Virus record (IMG/VR): IMGVR_UViG_3300046002_008717
Coordinates: 47,729-111,728 of that record
Length of the DNA: 64,000 nucleotides
From: a virus
Direction: 5' to 3' (one strand)
Each line of letters opens with the position of its first letter. Positions within the stretch are counted from its first letter, which is position 1. Positions 25,778 to 34,715 of this stretch are shown here, piece after piece. Position numbers and translations under genes: made by a program. The notes under the pieces were generated by a model. That model searched no databases. It saw only the letters and a program-made list of their open reading frames with translations, and was not told the DNA's origin.

Positions 25778-26263
25778 ATGAGCAATATAAAAAAAATAAA
25801 GCCTAACGGATTATACAAAAACGGATTATTCGAACCAAGAAATCCCGATAAGTATGTAGGTGATATACATAATATAATATATAGATCCTCCTGGGAATAT
25901 AGATTTTGTAAATATTGCGATAATACCGAATCTATAATTAAGTGGAGTTCTGAACCTATAGGAATAGACTATTATAATCCGCTTGATAAAAAAGAGCATG
26001 TGTATCATGTTGATTTCTATATGAAGGTAGTTAAGGAAGATAATACTGAGCAAGATTGGATAATAGAAATTAAACCAGAAAACCAAACAAAAAAACCCGT
26101 ATATGTCGGATCTATAACAGAACCAAAGTTAAAATCATATAATAGAAATATGGGAATTTGGATAACGAATCAATCTAAATTTAAGGCAGCAAAAATATGG
26201 GCCGAAAAAAGGGATTTTCGTTTTGGAGTAATAGATGAAAACTTTCTATTTAATAGCATATAA
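25778..26263 (+). CDS. gp4: head completion nuclease, gp4-like
   Basis: At 161 residues it is similar in length to T4 gp4. The signature 'NPDKYVGDIHNIIYRSSWEY' is nearly that of T4 gp4, followed by 'IIKWSSEPIGIDYYNP' and 'HVYHVDFYMKV'. The last has the H-x-D pattern of a PD-(D/E)XK nuclease core, with 'DWIIEIKPE' giving the E-x-K. gp4 acts after packaging to finish the head so that the tail can attach. It begins eight bases after gp55 and is followed by the portal genes, which fits a head module. Confidence 0.88.
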   Translation: MSNIKKIKPNGLYKNGLFEPRNPDKYVGDIHNIIYRSSWEYRFCKYCDNTESIIKWSSEPIGIDYYNPLDKKEHVYHVDFYMKVVKEDNTEQDWIIEIKPENQTKKPVYVGSITEPKLKSYNRNMGIWITNQSKFKAAKIWAEKRDFRFGVIDENFLFNSI

Positions 26264-26285
26264 AGAGATCTACTTGCACTAGACC

Positions 26286-26297
26286 GATATATAAATA
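26286..26297 (+). promoter_or_regulatory. candidate late promoter GATATATAAATA before first portal
   Basis: Combines GATATATA (26286-26293) and TATAAATA (26290-26297), 29 bases before the portal ATG. An AAAT microsatellite follows, forming an A-rich leader. Confidence 0.6.
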
Positions 26298-26314
26298 AAT
26301 AAATAAATAAATAA

Positions 26315-27958
26315 ATGGCAGGTTTCATAGATAATAATACTCCGCAGGCATCACCGGTCGTACAAAAGATAAGGGATTCTGTTAAAAAACTTAGCAAATT
26401 TGGAATGAAATACGATGACATGGTTATTCGTAATTCCCAAGCTGTTGGTGTAACCGAAGCAGCGTTCCTAAATAAATCCAAAACAGATGCTGAAGACGAG
26501 AGTATGATTTATACTCTTGCGAAACAGGATATAACATCTAGACAATTTATATCTTATTTTGATAAAGATTATAAAGCAAAGAGAGATTATCTTCGGACAT
26601 TTTCATTGAATCCTGAAATCGAATGGGTATTGGATACTATTTGTGATGAGTCCATATCTTATGATCCTTCTAATTTTTTTGCATATCCTTCATTTATTGA
26701 CTTAAGTAATCTTAATGAGAAAATCAAAGATGATCTATATGAAGTATATAAACAAGTATATGACGTATGGGGATTTAGTGATGATATAACAGCATGGCAA
26801 TATTTTAGACAATTCGTTGTTGAAGGATTTCTTGCGTTTGAGATTGTATACGATAATGATGGAATCAATATCATAGGATTTAAAGAACTTGATGCAATAA
26901 CATTAATTCCTAGTGTAGAAAAACAATTAGACGGATCATATTTAAGTGTATGGATACAATATCCTCAAGATATCAAAAGAAAAAGGATATTATACGAACC
27001 CCAAATTATTTATATGTCCTATGCTAAGGGCAATTCTATATCTAGAGTAAGTTACATGGAAAGATTAATCAGACCATATAATATACTTAGAATAATAGAA
27101 TATACCAGAGTTATTTGGGCAGTTATGAATGCATCTTTTAAATTGAAGATGACTATTCCAATCGGTACAAAATCACAGCAAAAAGGGATGCAAACTCTGG
27201 GTGAGTTAATGAGCATATACAAGGAAGACATACAGCTAAATGACGAAAGCGGAGAGCTTACAGTAGACGGAAGACCAAAAATGCAATTTTATAAAAATTA
27301 TCTTATGCCTTCTGGTGTAAATGGAACACCTACAGTGGAGCCAATAAATACTGAAGGACCTAATTTAAATGATATGCAACCTTTATCATATTTCTTTGAT
27401 AAGTATATACTAGAATCTAAAGTACCCCCGTCCAGGTTTCATAATCCAGATGGTGGTAGTACATCTTCATATTCTAATGGTGCAGAAGGATTAGATAAGG
27501 AAGAAATAAGATTTGCTAAATTCATTTCGAGATTAAGATCTTCATTTCAGGATATTCTTTTAAAACCACTTTGGATACAAATGGTTAAAAAACACGAAGC
27601 CCTTGCTAACGATTTTGCATTCAAAAGTCAGCTAGGATTGGATTATTGGTCTGATAATCCGTTCAAACTAAATCAGGAAATAGCTAAAATGACCTCTAAT
27701 AAGGATGGTATAATTGCTATGGGCGGATTAATGGGTGATGATGAAACCCCATTTTTTTCTAATGGTTTCCTAATAGAATCATATTTGGGATTATCTAAAA
27801 ATGATATCGATGCTAATAAGGAAGCAATAGCTAGAAAGAAAAAAAATAAAAAAACAGCGGGAGCACCTGCATCTGAAGAAGCATCACCAGAAGGTGAAGC
27901 TCCAGAAACAACTCCAGAAACGGAAGGTGCACCTCCAGCTGAACCAGTAACACTTTAA
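26315..27958 (+). CDS. gp20: portal vertex protein, copy 1 (gp20-like)
   Basis: At 547 residues it compares with T4 gp20 (524). Family segments include 'KRDYLRTFSLNPEIEWVLD', 'FFAYPSFIDL', 'LIRPYNILRIIEYTRVIWA', 'GELTVDGRPKMQFYKNYLMP' and 'YFFDKYILESKVPPSRF'. The portal is a dodecameric ring at one head vertex. It nucleates prohead assembly, docks the terminase and later joins the tail. The last 35 residues are a Pro/Glu-rich low-complexity tail ('EGEAPETTPETEGAPP'). A paralogue follows after four bases, so the two are co-transcribed. Confidence 0.93.
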   Translation: MAGFIDNNTPQASPVVQKIRDSVKKLSKFGMKYDDMVIRNSQAVGVTEAAFLNKSKTDAEDESMIYTLAKQDITSRQFISYFDKDYKAKRDYLRTFSLNPEIEWVLDTICDESISYDPSNFFAYPSFIDLSNLNEKIKDDLYEVYKQVYDVWGFSDDITAWQYFRQFVVEGFLAFEIVYDNDGINIIGFKELDAITLIPSVEKQLDGSYLSVWIQYPQDIKRKRILYEPQIIYMSYAKGNSISRVSYMERLIRPYNILRIIEYTRVIWAVMNASFKLKMTIPIGTKSQQKGMQTLGELMSIYKEDIQLNDESGELTVDGRPKMQFYKNYLMPSGVNGTPTVEPINTEGPNLNDMQPLSYFFDKYILESKVPPSRFHNPDGGSTSSYSNGAEGLDKEEIRFAKFISRLRSSFQDILLKPLWIQMVKKHEALANDFAFKSQLGLDYWSDNPFKLNQEIAKMTSNKDGIIAMGGLMGDDETPFFSNGFLIESYLGLSKNDIDANKEAIARKKKNKKTAGAPASEEASPEGEAPETTPETEGAPPAEPVTL

Positions 27959-27962
27959 TAAT

Positions 27963-29585
27963 ATGGCAGGATTTTTAGATTTCTTAAAACCAAATCAATC
28001 AGCACTAGGTAATATAATAAAAAACTTAGGAGCTGTTGCTAAATTTGGTATGCACTATGATGATATGGTTGTGAAAAATTCACAAGCAATCGGTAAAACA
28101 GAAGCTATGTTTGCTAATCAGGATTCTAGCGGACTTACTTCAAATGATGCTTTTTATTGGACTGCATCATATCAAGATACTAAAGTTAAAAAATATATTG
28201 CTTATTTCGATAGAGAGTACATAGAGAAAAGAAACTATCTTAGAAAATTTTCAATAAACGGAGAAATCGAATTTATCTTGGACGTATTAACAGACGAGGC
28301 TATAGTTTATGACGATAGAAATTATTTTGCATATCCATCTTTTGCAAATTTAGATGTAAAAGACAATATAAAAGAAAAATTGACTTCGCATTATAATAGA
28401 TTATATTCGGTTTTCCAATTTCAAAATACTATACTTGCTTGGCAATATTTTAAACAATTTTTGGTTGATGGATTTCTTGCTTTTGAAATAATATATGATA
28501 ATAAGGGTAAGGAAATAATAGGATTTAAAGAATTGGATCCTTCCTCATTGCAACCAGTCGTAGAAAAGATAAAGGAAAATGAATATAAACAGTTTTGGAT
28601 CCAATATCCAGGTAATCCTCAAATGACCAGGAAAATAACAAATGAACAGATTATTTACATATCATATGCTAAAGGAAATACTATATCAAGAGTTAGTTAT
28701 GTTGAGAGATTAGTTAGGTCGTATAATATATTAAGGATAATGGAGAATTCACGAATTATTTGGAATGTTATGAATTCCTGTTATCGTATGAAATTTATAA
28801 TCCCAATTGGTACGCAATCACAGCAAAAAGCAATGCAAAATCTGGGGCAATTAATGGCTAATTATAAGGAGGATATAACTATAAATGATGCATCTGGTGA
28901 ATTAACTGTTAATGGTAGACCTAAGGTTCAGTTTTATAAAAATTATTTATTTCCTGAAAATAATGGGGTTTCCCCTGAGATATCGTCATTAACCCCATCA
29001 GGCCCAGATTTTAATGTCATGGAAAATGTACTATATTTCTTTAATAAATTAAAGATGGATTCTAAAATACCATATGCTAGATTTGCTTCCAAAAATGGTA
29101 CACCCGCAAATTATCAGATAGCAATAGATCAATTAGAAAGAGACGAAATAAGGTTTGGTAAATTTCTTAGAAGAATTAGATCAATATTCCAAGAATTATT
29201 AATTAAGCCTCTTTATATACAGATGTGTTTAGATCACCCAGAATTAGCAAAGGATAGAGCATTTAAAGCAAATTTGGGCCTTAAGTTTTGTAGCGATAGC
29301 GAATTCGAGGAAATGGTCGAGATGACAAATTTTACAAAACGTAGTGAATTCATTAAAGGACTCGGAGAACTTAAAAATACCGGAACGGTCGCTGAGGGCG
29401 AAGAACCTGATTCATACTTTGATAATGAATTTTTAATACAAAGATTTTTGGGTATGAACTTGGATCAGTTGAAAAGTAACGAAAGATATAAAAAGGAAGA
29501 AGCTGCTGCAGGAAAGAAAAAAGAAGAACCAGAGGAGGAACCAGAAAAGGGAACAGGAAAGGAAACTCCAAAGGTAACATTATAA
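27963..29585 (+). CDS. gp20: portal vertex protein, copy 2 (gp20 paralogue)
   Basis: At 540 residues it is homologous to the first portal over its whole length. Examples are 'FGMHYDDMVVKNSQAIGKTE' against 'FGMKYDDMVIRNSQAVGVTE', 'YISYAKGNTISRVSYVERLV' and 'GELTVNGRPKVQFYKNYLFP'. Neither copy looks damaged, and both have a charged low-complexity tail, here Glu/Lys-rich. Divergence is substantial, so this is an old duplication under constraint. Two intact portals next to each other are unusual. A mixed ring, or one copy as a tail or neck adaptor, are possibilities. Confidence 0.9.
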   Translation: MAGFLDFLKPNQSALGNIIKNLGAVAKFGMHYDDMVVKNSQAIGKTEAMFANQDSSGLTSNDAFYWTASYQDTKVKKYIAYFDREYIEKRNYLRKFSINGEIEFILDVLTDEAIVYDDRNYFAYPSFANLDVKDNIKEKLTSHYNRLYSVFQFQNTILAWQYFKQFLVDGFLAFEIIYDNKGKEIIGFKELDPSSLQPVVEKIKENEYKQFWIQYPGNPQMTRKITNEQIIYISYAKGNTISRVSYVERLVRSYNILRIMENSRIIWNVMNSCYRMKFIIPIGTQSQQKAMQNLGQLMANYKEDITINDASGELTVNGRPKVQFYKNYLFPENNGVSPEISSLTPSGPDFNVMENVLYFFNKLKMDSKIPYARFASKNGTPANYQIAIDQLERDEIRFGKFLRRIRSIFQELLIKPLYIQMCLDHPELAKDRAFKANLGLKFCSDSEFEEMVEMTNFTKRSEFIKGLGELKNTGTVAEGEEPDSYFDNEFLIQRFLGMNLDQLKSNERYKKEEAAAGKKKEEPEEEPEKGTGKETPKVTL

Positions 29586-29589
29586 AAAT

Positions 29590-29622
29590 AAAAGGGAAAT
29601 ATTTAACATATTTCCCTTTTAT
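29590..29622 (+). terminator. intrinsic terminator after the portal genes
   Basis: Thirteen-base stem AAAAGGGAAATAT / ATATTTCCCTTTT around TTAAC. It separates the late head genes from DNA ligase. Confidence 0.88.
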
Positions 29623-29649
29623 TTTATTTTTAATCCCGTATTATAGATT

Positions 29650-29657
29650 TATATTTG
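29650..29657 (+). promoter_or_regulatory. candidate host-type -7 box TATATTTG before DNA ligase
   Basis: Matches TAnnTTTG, 27 bases before the ligase ATG at 29677. The -33 region is T-rich without a clear TTG. Confidence 0.42.
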
Positions 29658-29676
29658 TAATAAATTTATATAATAT

Positions 29677-31014
29677 ATGATAAAAGAATTAAGACTGCTA
29701 AGAGAGATGGAATCTCTTGTTGGAAATGGATCGCAAAAGGCAAAGCAAAAAATAATAAGCGATAATATAACGGAATCTCTTTCCTATCTATTGAATATTT
29801 GCTTTAATCCATTCATTACAACAAAACTCAATAAGATTAAGTTTAACGATGAAATATCAGAAGTTAATCATAACCAGTGGGCAATTTTTGTAGATCTCTT
29901 AGAAGAACTAAAATGTGCACCAGCAGCTAACGATACGCTACGTATCAGAGCTAATAATCTAATATCAACAAGAATATCTGATGATCCATTGGAGGATATA
30001 GAACTTCGTACGATATTGATGAAGGTTATAACAAAAAGCATGAATATTGGTATAGGTGCTAAATTGATAAACAAAGCTCTTGGCAATGAATTGATACCGG
30101 ATCCTTCTGTTATGCTAGCCACCGATAATAGGGAAACCATAGAAAAATGGTCAAGAATATACTGTGAAGAAAAATATGATGGCGTCAGGGTAATAGCATT
30201 ATTAAAAAATGGAGAATTTACGTATTTTACTAGAGCTTTTAACGAGTTAGATGCATCTAGACTTTCCCGTATTACTTTTGCATTAAAAACAGCAATAATA
30301 AATAGCGGAAAAAGTATAATTGGCGATTGGTTTTTTGATGGCGAACTTACCGATTTGAATAGAAAATCAGTAAGTGGGAAAGTTACGCAGATATTAAGAG
30401 GTACTGCAGATAAGGATATAGATGAAAATATGCTTTTTAATGTTTTTGATTTCGAGGAAGCTGTTACATTGTCAATAGGAACAGGTGTAATCGAATATGT
30501 TGATAGAAGAGCAACATTAGAGAAAATACTTTCTTTCCTTCCGGAAGAAAGCCACGTAGTACTCGGGAAAATGTGGGAATTGGAATCAGCTGATGGTATA
30601 GCAGAAATATATCAAAGAATAGTAAACGAAGGTGGCGAGGGAGTTATATGTAAAGATAATAGTGTTTATGAATGTAAGCGTTCTAAATCTTGGGTAAAGA
30701 TAAAAGAAATAAGCGAATGTGATCTTGAAGTTATAGGTTGGTATCCAGGAGAGGGAAAAAGAACTGGGTTTATTGGTGGATTTATATGTACTGATGCATC
30801 AAAAACTGTTAATGTTAAAGTTGGCTCCGGATTTACAGACGAAGATCTTAAATCCCTTAGCATATCTCCCGATGATAATATAGGAAAGATTATAGCTGTA
30901 TTATATAATGTCGTGATAGAGGATAAACATAAAAATAGATCTTTATTTTTACCCAGATATGTAGTTACTAGATTCGATAAGGATAGTCCGGATGATCTAT
31001 CAAATAAATATTAA
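29677..31014 (+). CDS. gp30: ATP-dependent DNA ligase
   Basis: At 445 residues it is close to T4 ligase (487). The adenylation lysine is Lys166 in 'EEKYDGVR' (motif I, KxDG). Later nucleotidyltransferase motifs follow: 'FDGEL' (motif III), 'EGGEGVICKDN' (motif IV) and 'KSWVKIK' (motif V). A C-terminal OB-fold region is present. The helical N-terminal DNA-binding domain is shorter than in cellular ligases. It seals Okazaki fragments and repair nicks. It opens the replication block under a host-type promoter box and is followed by clamp-loader and kinase genes. Confidence 0.95.
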   Translation: MIKELRLLREMESLVGNGSQKAKQKIISDNITESLSYLLNICFNPFITTKLNKIKFNDEISEVNHNQWAIFVDLLEELKCAPAANDTLRIRANNLISTRISDDPLEDIELRTILMKVITKSMNIGIGAKLINKALGNELIPDPSVMLATDNRETIEKWSRIYCEEKYDGVRVIALLKNGEFTYFTRAFNELDASRLSRITFALKTAIINSGKSIIGDWFFDGELTDLNRKSVSGKVTQILRGTADKDIDENMLFNVFDFEEAVTLSIGTGVIEYVDRRATLEKILSFLPEESHVVLGKMWELESADGIAEIYQRIVNEGGEGVICKDNSVYECKRSKSWVKIKEISECDLEVIGWYPGEGKRTGFIGGFICTDASKTVNVKVGSGFTDEDLKSLSISPDDNIGKIIAVLYNVVIEDKHKNRSLFLPRYVVTRFDKDSPDDLSNKY

Positions 31015-31032
31015 TAATAAAATAAATAAAAT

Positions 31033-31332
31033 ATGGGAATGTCTACGCGAATATCATGTTATATTTCTGATAAGGATGCAACTTATCAGAAATATAAGGA
31101 AGTATTGCTGGTATGTAATGCAGCAAAAGTCGATTTACCGAAGGAAGTAGCTGATTATTTTGGGTATAAGTATCCCGAACTTTGTGCTCTTGAGGAAAAA
31201 TTGGAATTAGATTTGGAGGAGGGTGTTCATTATTATGAAGCGGAGGGTCATGAGATGGAAGAAGGTTTTGATGTTATACTGGCTAATCTTCCTGTAGGTG
31301 CATATAAATTACGATTTACTAATTCCTATTAA
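31033..31332 (+). CDS. hypothetical small acidic protein
   Basis: This 99-residue, acidic protein is not recognised. It contains 'ISDKDATYQKYKEVLLVC' at the N-terminus and a cluster of Glu around residues 55-80. No membrane segment or metal site is seen. It lies between ligase and the clamp loader, 18 and 14 bases from them, and is surely part of the same transcript. A DNA-metabolism accessory role would be a guess from position only. Confidence 0.7.
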   Translation: MGMSTRISCYISDKDATYQKYKEVLLVCNAAKVDLPKEVADYFGYKYPELCALEEKLELDLEEGVHYYEAEGHEMEEGFDVILANLPVGAYKLRFTNSY

Positions 31333-31346
31333 TTTTTAAATAATAT

Positions 31347-32291
31347 ATGATACAAGAATTATTGACTGAAAAGCTTAGGCCTAAAATGCTTAAACATATG
31401 ATCCTTCCTGATAGGATCTCTAAAATATTTGAAAATGGATTAGGACAAAATGTTCTTTTAAGCGGATCTCCTGGTTGTGGAAAAACCACGTTAGCTAAAA
31501 TACTAGCTTCTCCTTTTCCTCATTTATTTATAAACGTATCTGATGAGAGCTCTGTTGAAGTAATTAGAACTAAAATAACTGATTTCTGTTCAACCATATC
31601 TGTTATGGATGGATTATCATCCAAAAAAATAGTAATTCTCGATGAGTTTGATGGTGCATCTGATCAATTTTATAAAGCTTTAAGAGGGACTATAGAAAAA
31701 TTTGCAGCTAATAGCAGATTTATAGCAACGTGTAATTATATAAATAAAGTTCCTGAAGCTATACAAAGCAGATTTGAGGTAATTGATTTCAATCCAGTTA
31801 GTACAGAAGAAGACAATTTATTGAAAGCAGAGTGGGATAAAAGAGTAAAATTAATATTAGGTAAGATTAATATAGGCATAGATGATTCTGCTCTTGCTGA
31901 GTTTCAAAAAAATTATTATCCCGATTTTAGAGCTGCATTGAATAAGATTCAGTCTTGGATGATAGAGGGAGTTACTAATATCGATTCGGATAAAGTTAAA
32001 GAATTCGGATGGTCATATGAGGATATTTATAATCTCATTATCACCGAAAAGGATCCTATTAAAAATTATCAGAATATAGTAGGAATGTACCAGGGTAAAG
32101 TTGATGACGTTATGTCAGCACTAGGTGAGGAGTTTATAAATTGGCTAATCAACAATAAACCGGAATTAAAAAATATAATACCGGGAGTAATTGTATTAGT
32201 AGCTGATCACCAAGCTCAAAGAACACAAGTAATTGATCCAATGGTTTCATTATTATCATTGGTATTCCAAATCCAAAAATTAATAAACTGA
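31347..32291 (+). CDS. gp44: sliding-clamp loader large subunit, gp44-like AAA+ ATPase
   Basis: At 314 residues it matches T4 gp44 (319). It has Walker A 'GSPGCGKT' (40-47), Walker B 'IVILDEFD' (95-102), the sensor 'TCNYINK' (128-134) and the 'SRF' arginine finger (Arg142). The N-terminus 'EKLRPKMLKHMILPDRI' matches the clamp-loader family. With its small subunit it opens the sliding clamp and loads it on primed DNA using ATP. I do not recognise a gp62 partner or the clamp gp45 in this window. Its stop overlaps the next start by one base. Confidence 0.93.
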   Translation: MIQELLTEKLRPKMLKHMILPDRISKIFENGLGQNVLLSGSPGCGKTTLAKILASPFPHLFINVSDESSVEVIRTKITDFCSTISVMDGLSSKKIVILDEFDGASDQFYKALRGTIEKFAANSRFIATCNYINKVPEAIQSRFEVIDFNPVSTEEDNLLKAEWDKRVKLILGKINIGIDDSALAEFQKNYYPDFRAALNKIQSWMIEGVTNIDSDKVKEFGWSYEDIYNLIITEKDPIKNYQNIVGMYQGKVDDVMSALGEEFINWLINNKPELKNIIPGVIVLVADHQAQRTQVIDPMVSLLSLVFQIQKLIN

Positions 32292-32845
32292 TGAAACACC
32301 CTCAAAAATACAAAAGAATAATATTAGTAGGAAAAGCAGCATCTGGAAAAGATTATGCTAGAGTTGAATTGCAGGAAAGGGGATTTACCTACTGCAAATC
32401 ACATACTACTAGACCGCGTAGACATGATGAAATTAACGGGGAGGATTATCATTTTATAAGCTTAGATGCAGCTATACATCATTATATAATGAAAGATTTA
32501 TTTTATGAATATGTTATCTTTAATGGTTGGGTATATGGTACATCTCTGGAAGAATTTGATAAATCTAATCTTTTTATAATGACACCTTCAGGAATATCCA
32601 AAATGAAAGAAGAAGACAGAAATGAATCTTTTATAGTTTATTTTAATATTGATTGGGAAGTAAGAAAAAATAGATTACTTTTAAGAAATGATGTTGACGG
32701 TGTTACCAGACGTTTGGATGCGGACGAACTAGATTTTAAAGATTTTGATGATTACGATTATATGGTTACCGACGCAATGTATGATCCTACATGGCTTTTT
32801 CACGAAATTAAAAATTATTTAATAGAAAAACATTATGTTAATTAG
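32291..32845 (+). CDS. guanylate kinase-like nucleotide kinase
   Basis: The 184-residue P-loop kinase has 'LVGKAASGKDYARVELQERG' as its ATP loop and 'KSHTTRPRRHDEINGEDYHF', the GMP-binding segment of guanylate kinases. The C-terminal lid is less conserved. It would phosphorylate (d)GMP to (d)GDP and so help supply dNTPs for replication. Its start overlaps the gp44 stop by one base, and its own end overlaps a small membrane-protein gene by 11 bases. Substrate specificity is inferred from the TTRPRR motif. Confidence 0.85.
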   Translation: MKHPQKYKRIILVGKAASGKDYARVELQERGFTYCKSHTTRPRRHDEINGEDYHFISLDAAIHHYIMKDLFYEYVIFNGWVYGTSLEEFDKSNLFIMTPSGISKMKEEDRNESFIVYFNIDWEVRKNRLLLRNDVDGVTRRLDADELDFKDFDDYDYMVTDAMYDPTWLFHEIKNYLIEKHYVN

Positions 32846-32978
32846 ATTAATTAGATTGATAGCAGGAATTTTATTTATAGCAACTGCACTATTTACATTG
32901 CCCATACTCTTGGTAATTTGGGTTATTACCGATATAAATTACACCGAAGAAATAATGGAATGGATCATATCAGGATAG
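32835..32978 (+). CDS. 47-residue single-pass membrane protein
   Basis: A short frame starting at ATG 32835 inside the end of the kinase gene encodes a basic start ('MLIRLIRLIAG'), then a continuous hydrophobic stretch to about residue 32, and an acidic end ('INYTEEIMEWIISG'). That is a plausible single-pass membrane protein with positive-inside orientation. It overlaps the kinase by 11 bases and the next gene by 19 bases, as is common in compact phage operons. Its function is unknown, and its reality rests on composition and fit between neighbours. Confidence 0.55.
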   Translation: MLIRLIRLIAGILFIATALFTLPILLVIWVITDINYTEEIMEWIISG

Positions 32979-33151
32979 ACGAGATAAGCTATTTAGAATT
33001 AGGTGATCTGTTATACAGAAAAATCCCATGTCCTGGATGTCAGGGAGGTGGATGTCCAACCTGTATGGGTCAGGGGTATTGGGGGGAAGAAAAAAATACA
33101 TTAATTTGGGAAGAATTAAGTATTACTATATATAAAAAAGATAAAATATAA
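32960..33151 (+). CDS. small zinc-ribbon-like protein
   Basis: Start chosen at ATG 32960, giving 63 residues; an upstream TTG start would overlap the membrane-protein gene more deeply. The middle reads 'CPGCQGGGCPTCMGQGYW', two CxxC pairs with glycines as in the DnaJ central zinc domain (CxxCxGxG). It probably binds one zinc ion. The surroundings are replication and nucleotide genes. I cannot say whether it binds protein or nucleic acid. Confidence 0.7.
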   Translation: MDHIRIDEISYLELGDLLYRKIPCPGCQGGGCPTCMGQGYWGEEKNTLIWEELSITIYKKDKI

Positions 33152-33159
33152 TAACTCGT

Positions 33160-33537
33160 ATGGATACATTAACTAGAGAAGATAGAATTAATATAATAAA
33201 TATAATTATAAATAAAATAGCTACTACTGGTAGAAATTTTTTTAGTTATAAGGGTGCGATTTCGAAAATTACATATAGGAACGGAAGACTTTATATGTTT
33301 AATGAATATACAAAAAAGGACATGTCATTGTCCACTAAATATGGCTATCCCCCTCGTGGATTTTCAGGAGGGGGTACGCTTTGGGCATTAACTAAGGATT
33401 TTAAGGATTTTATTCTAAGCGGAGAAAAATCAAATCATAACCATGGATACGGAGGATTATATTGTACGTATTGGGGTTATGAAGAAAAAGATATGCTAGA
33501 AATACAAAAATTGGCAAAAGAACTTGGGTATTTATAA
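33160..33537 (+). CDS. hypothetical protein
   Basis: This 125-residue protein is not recognised. It starts 'MDTLTREDRINIINIIINKI' and has a Gly- and aromatic-rich middle ('YGYPPRGFSGGGTLWALTKD') and a His/Tyr/Gly segment near 92-105 ('NHNHGYGGLYCTYWGY'). It has no membrane segment. It is spaced nine bases from the zinc-ribbon gene and 15 from the exonuclease gene, so it belongs to the same transcript. Confidence 0.7.
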   Translation: MDTLTREDRINIINIIINKIATTGRNFFSYKGAISKITYRNGRLYMFNEYTKKDMSLSTKYGYPPRGFSGGGTLWALTKDFKDFILSGEKSNHNHGYGGLYCTYWGYEEKDMLEIQKLAKELGYL

Positions 33538-33552
33538 TATAAAATAAACATT

Positions 33553-34713
33553 ATGATAAATGTAATAGTTGATGGGAATTATATTTTCCATAAGACATTT
33601 GGCGTTTTTGCTGGATATGATAAAAATATAGATCCAGGTAAAATACTAAAAAATAAATCGGATCAATCTTCTTTTATTAGAAAAGTATCTACCGATTTAT
33701 GTGCTGCTCTAAAATTAATACCATATGATGGAAAATTAGTATTTGTAACTGATAGTAGAAGCTGGAGAAAGGATATAGAAATAGAAAACGGTGGTTACAA
33801 ATCGGGAAGAATCAAAGACGAAACCGTAGATTGGACTATTTTCTTTGAGCTATTAACTGCATTTGGTGATCAATTGGAAAAAATGGGATTTATATTCTCT
33901 AAAGTAGAAGGAGCTGAAGGTGATGATTTATTACTCTATTGGTCAGATTATTTTAAGGCAAGAGGGGAGAATTCTTTAATATTAACTGGTGATCATGATA
34001 TGTACCAGCTAGCAAGGATGAGCGACGATTCGTGGATTGTTGTATGGAATAATAATTCAAAAAAGAATATTATTGCTGTTCCCATGGGATGGAAAGATGA
34101 GTGGTTAGAAAAATCAGAAATAGTTGAAACTATTGATATATTTAATATGGGATCATCTATTTTATCTGATAGGTCTCAATTTAGAGAATTTCTAAAAAAT
34201 ATCAAAATCGACGAGATTGATGACAGAGCTTTTATATTTAATAAAATACTAATAGGTGACGATGGCGATACCGTTCCTAGCGTATGGGAATATAAAACGA
34301 ATATTGGGCTAGAAAATGAAAAACTTATTAGATTTACCCCAAAAAAAGCGGAAACCGTTTATAATGCATTTTTATTATCTGAATGGAAAAATTTAGAATT
34401 TGCAGAACTTATGGATGATAAAGAATTTCTAAATTGGGCTGCTGGATTAATATTAAGAATTAGTAAGGATGTTGCCAATAGTAATAATATAGTAAAAGTA
34501 AAAGTAAATATAGTCAGAAATTTCATTTTAATGTGGCTTGACCAGTATGTAATCCCTAATTTTGTTGCTGATTCCATAGTGAATGAAATAAATAGAGCTG
34601 ATGCGCTAGAGGTAAAACCCGTAATAATCGATAGAATGAAGTTATTAAAAGGAACTGATTGGGTAACTGAAGATTACCAGCCTCGACAATTTAACCCATT
34701 TACATTTTTATAA
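33553..34713 (+). CDS. rnh: FEN-family 5'-3' exonuclease / RNase H (T4 rnh-like)
   Basis: At 386 residues it is longer than T4 RNase H (305). The FEN-fold acidic residues appear in order: 'VDGNYI' near the N-terminus, 'EGAEGDDLL' (about 118-126), 'TGDHDMYQL', and 'IGDDGDTVPSV' with the helix-hairpin region after it. 'RKDIEIENGGYKSGR' with a following 'DW' matches the T4 segment 'RRDFAYYYKKNRGK'. The enzyme removes RNA primers and flaps from lagging-strand fragments, working beside the ligase encoded upstream. Extra length lies in the region after the catalytic core. Confidence 0.85.
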   Translation: MINVIVDGNYIFHKTFGVFAGYDKNIDPGKILKNKSDQSSFIRKVSTDLCAALKLIPYDGKLVFVTDSRSWRKDIEIENGGYKSGRIKDETVDWTIFFELLTAFGDQLEKMGFIFSKVEGAEGDDLLLYWSDYFKARGENSLILTGDHDMYQLARMSDDSWIVVWNNNSKKNIIAVPMGWKDEWLEKSEIVETIDIFNMGSSILSDRSQFREFLKNIKIDEIDDRAFIFNKILIGDDGDTVPSVWEYKTNIGLENEKLIRFTPKKAETVYNAFLLSEWKNLEFAELMDDKEFLNWAAGLILRISKDVANSNNIVKVKVNIVRNFILMWLDQYVIPNFVADSIVNEINRADALEVKPVIIDRMKLLKGTDWVTEDYQPRQFNPFTFL

Positions 34714-34715
34714 AT

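Noticed and set aside
26286-26314. AAAT microsatellite before the first portal
   Set aside because: It is best explained as an A-rich leader following the late promoter; I see no sign of a functional phase-variable repeat.
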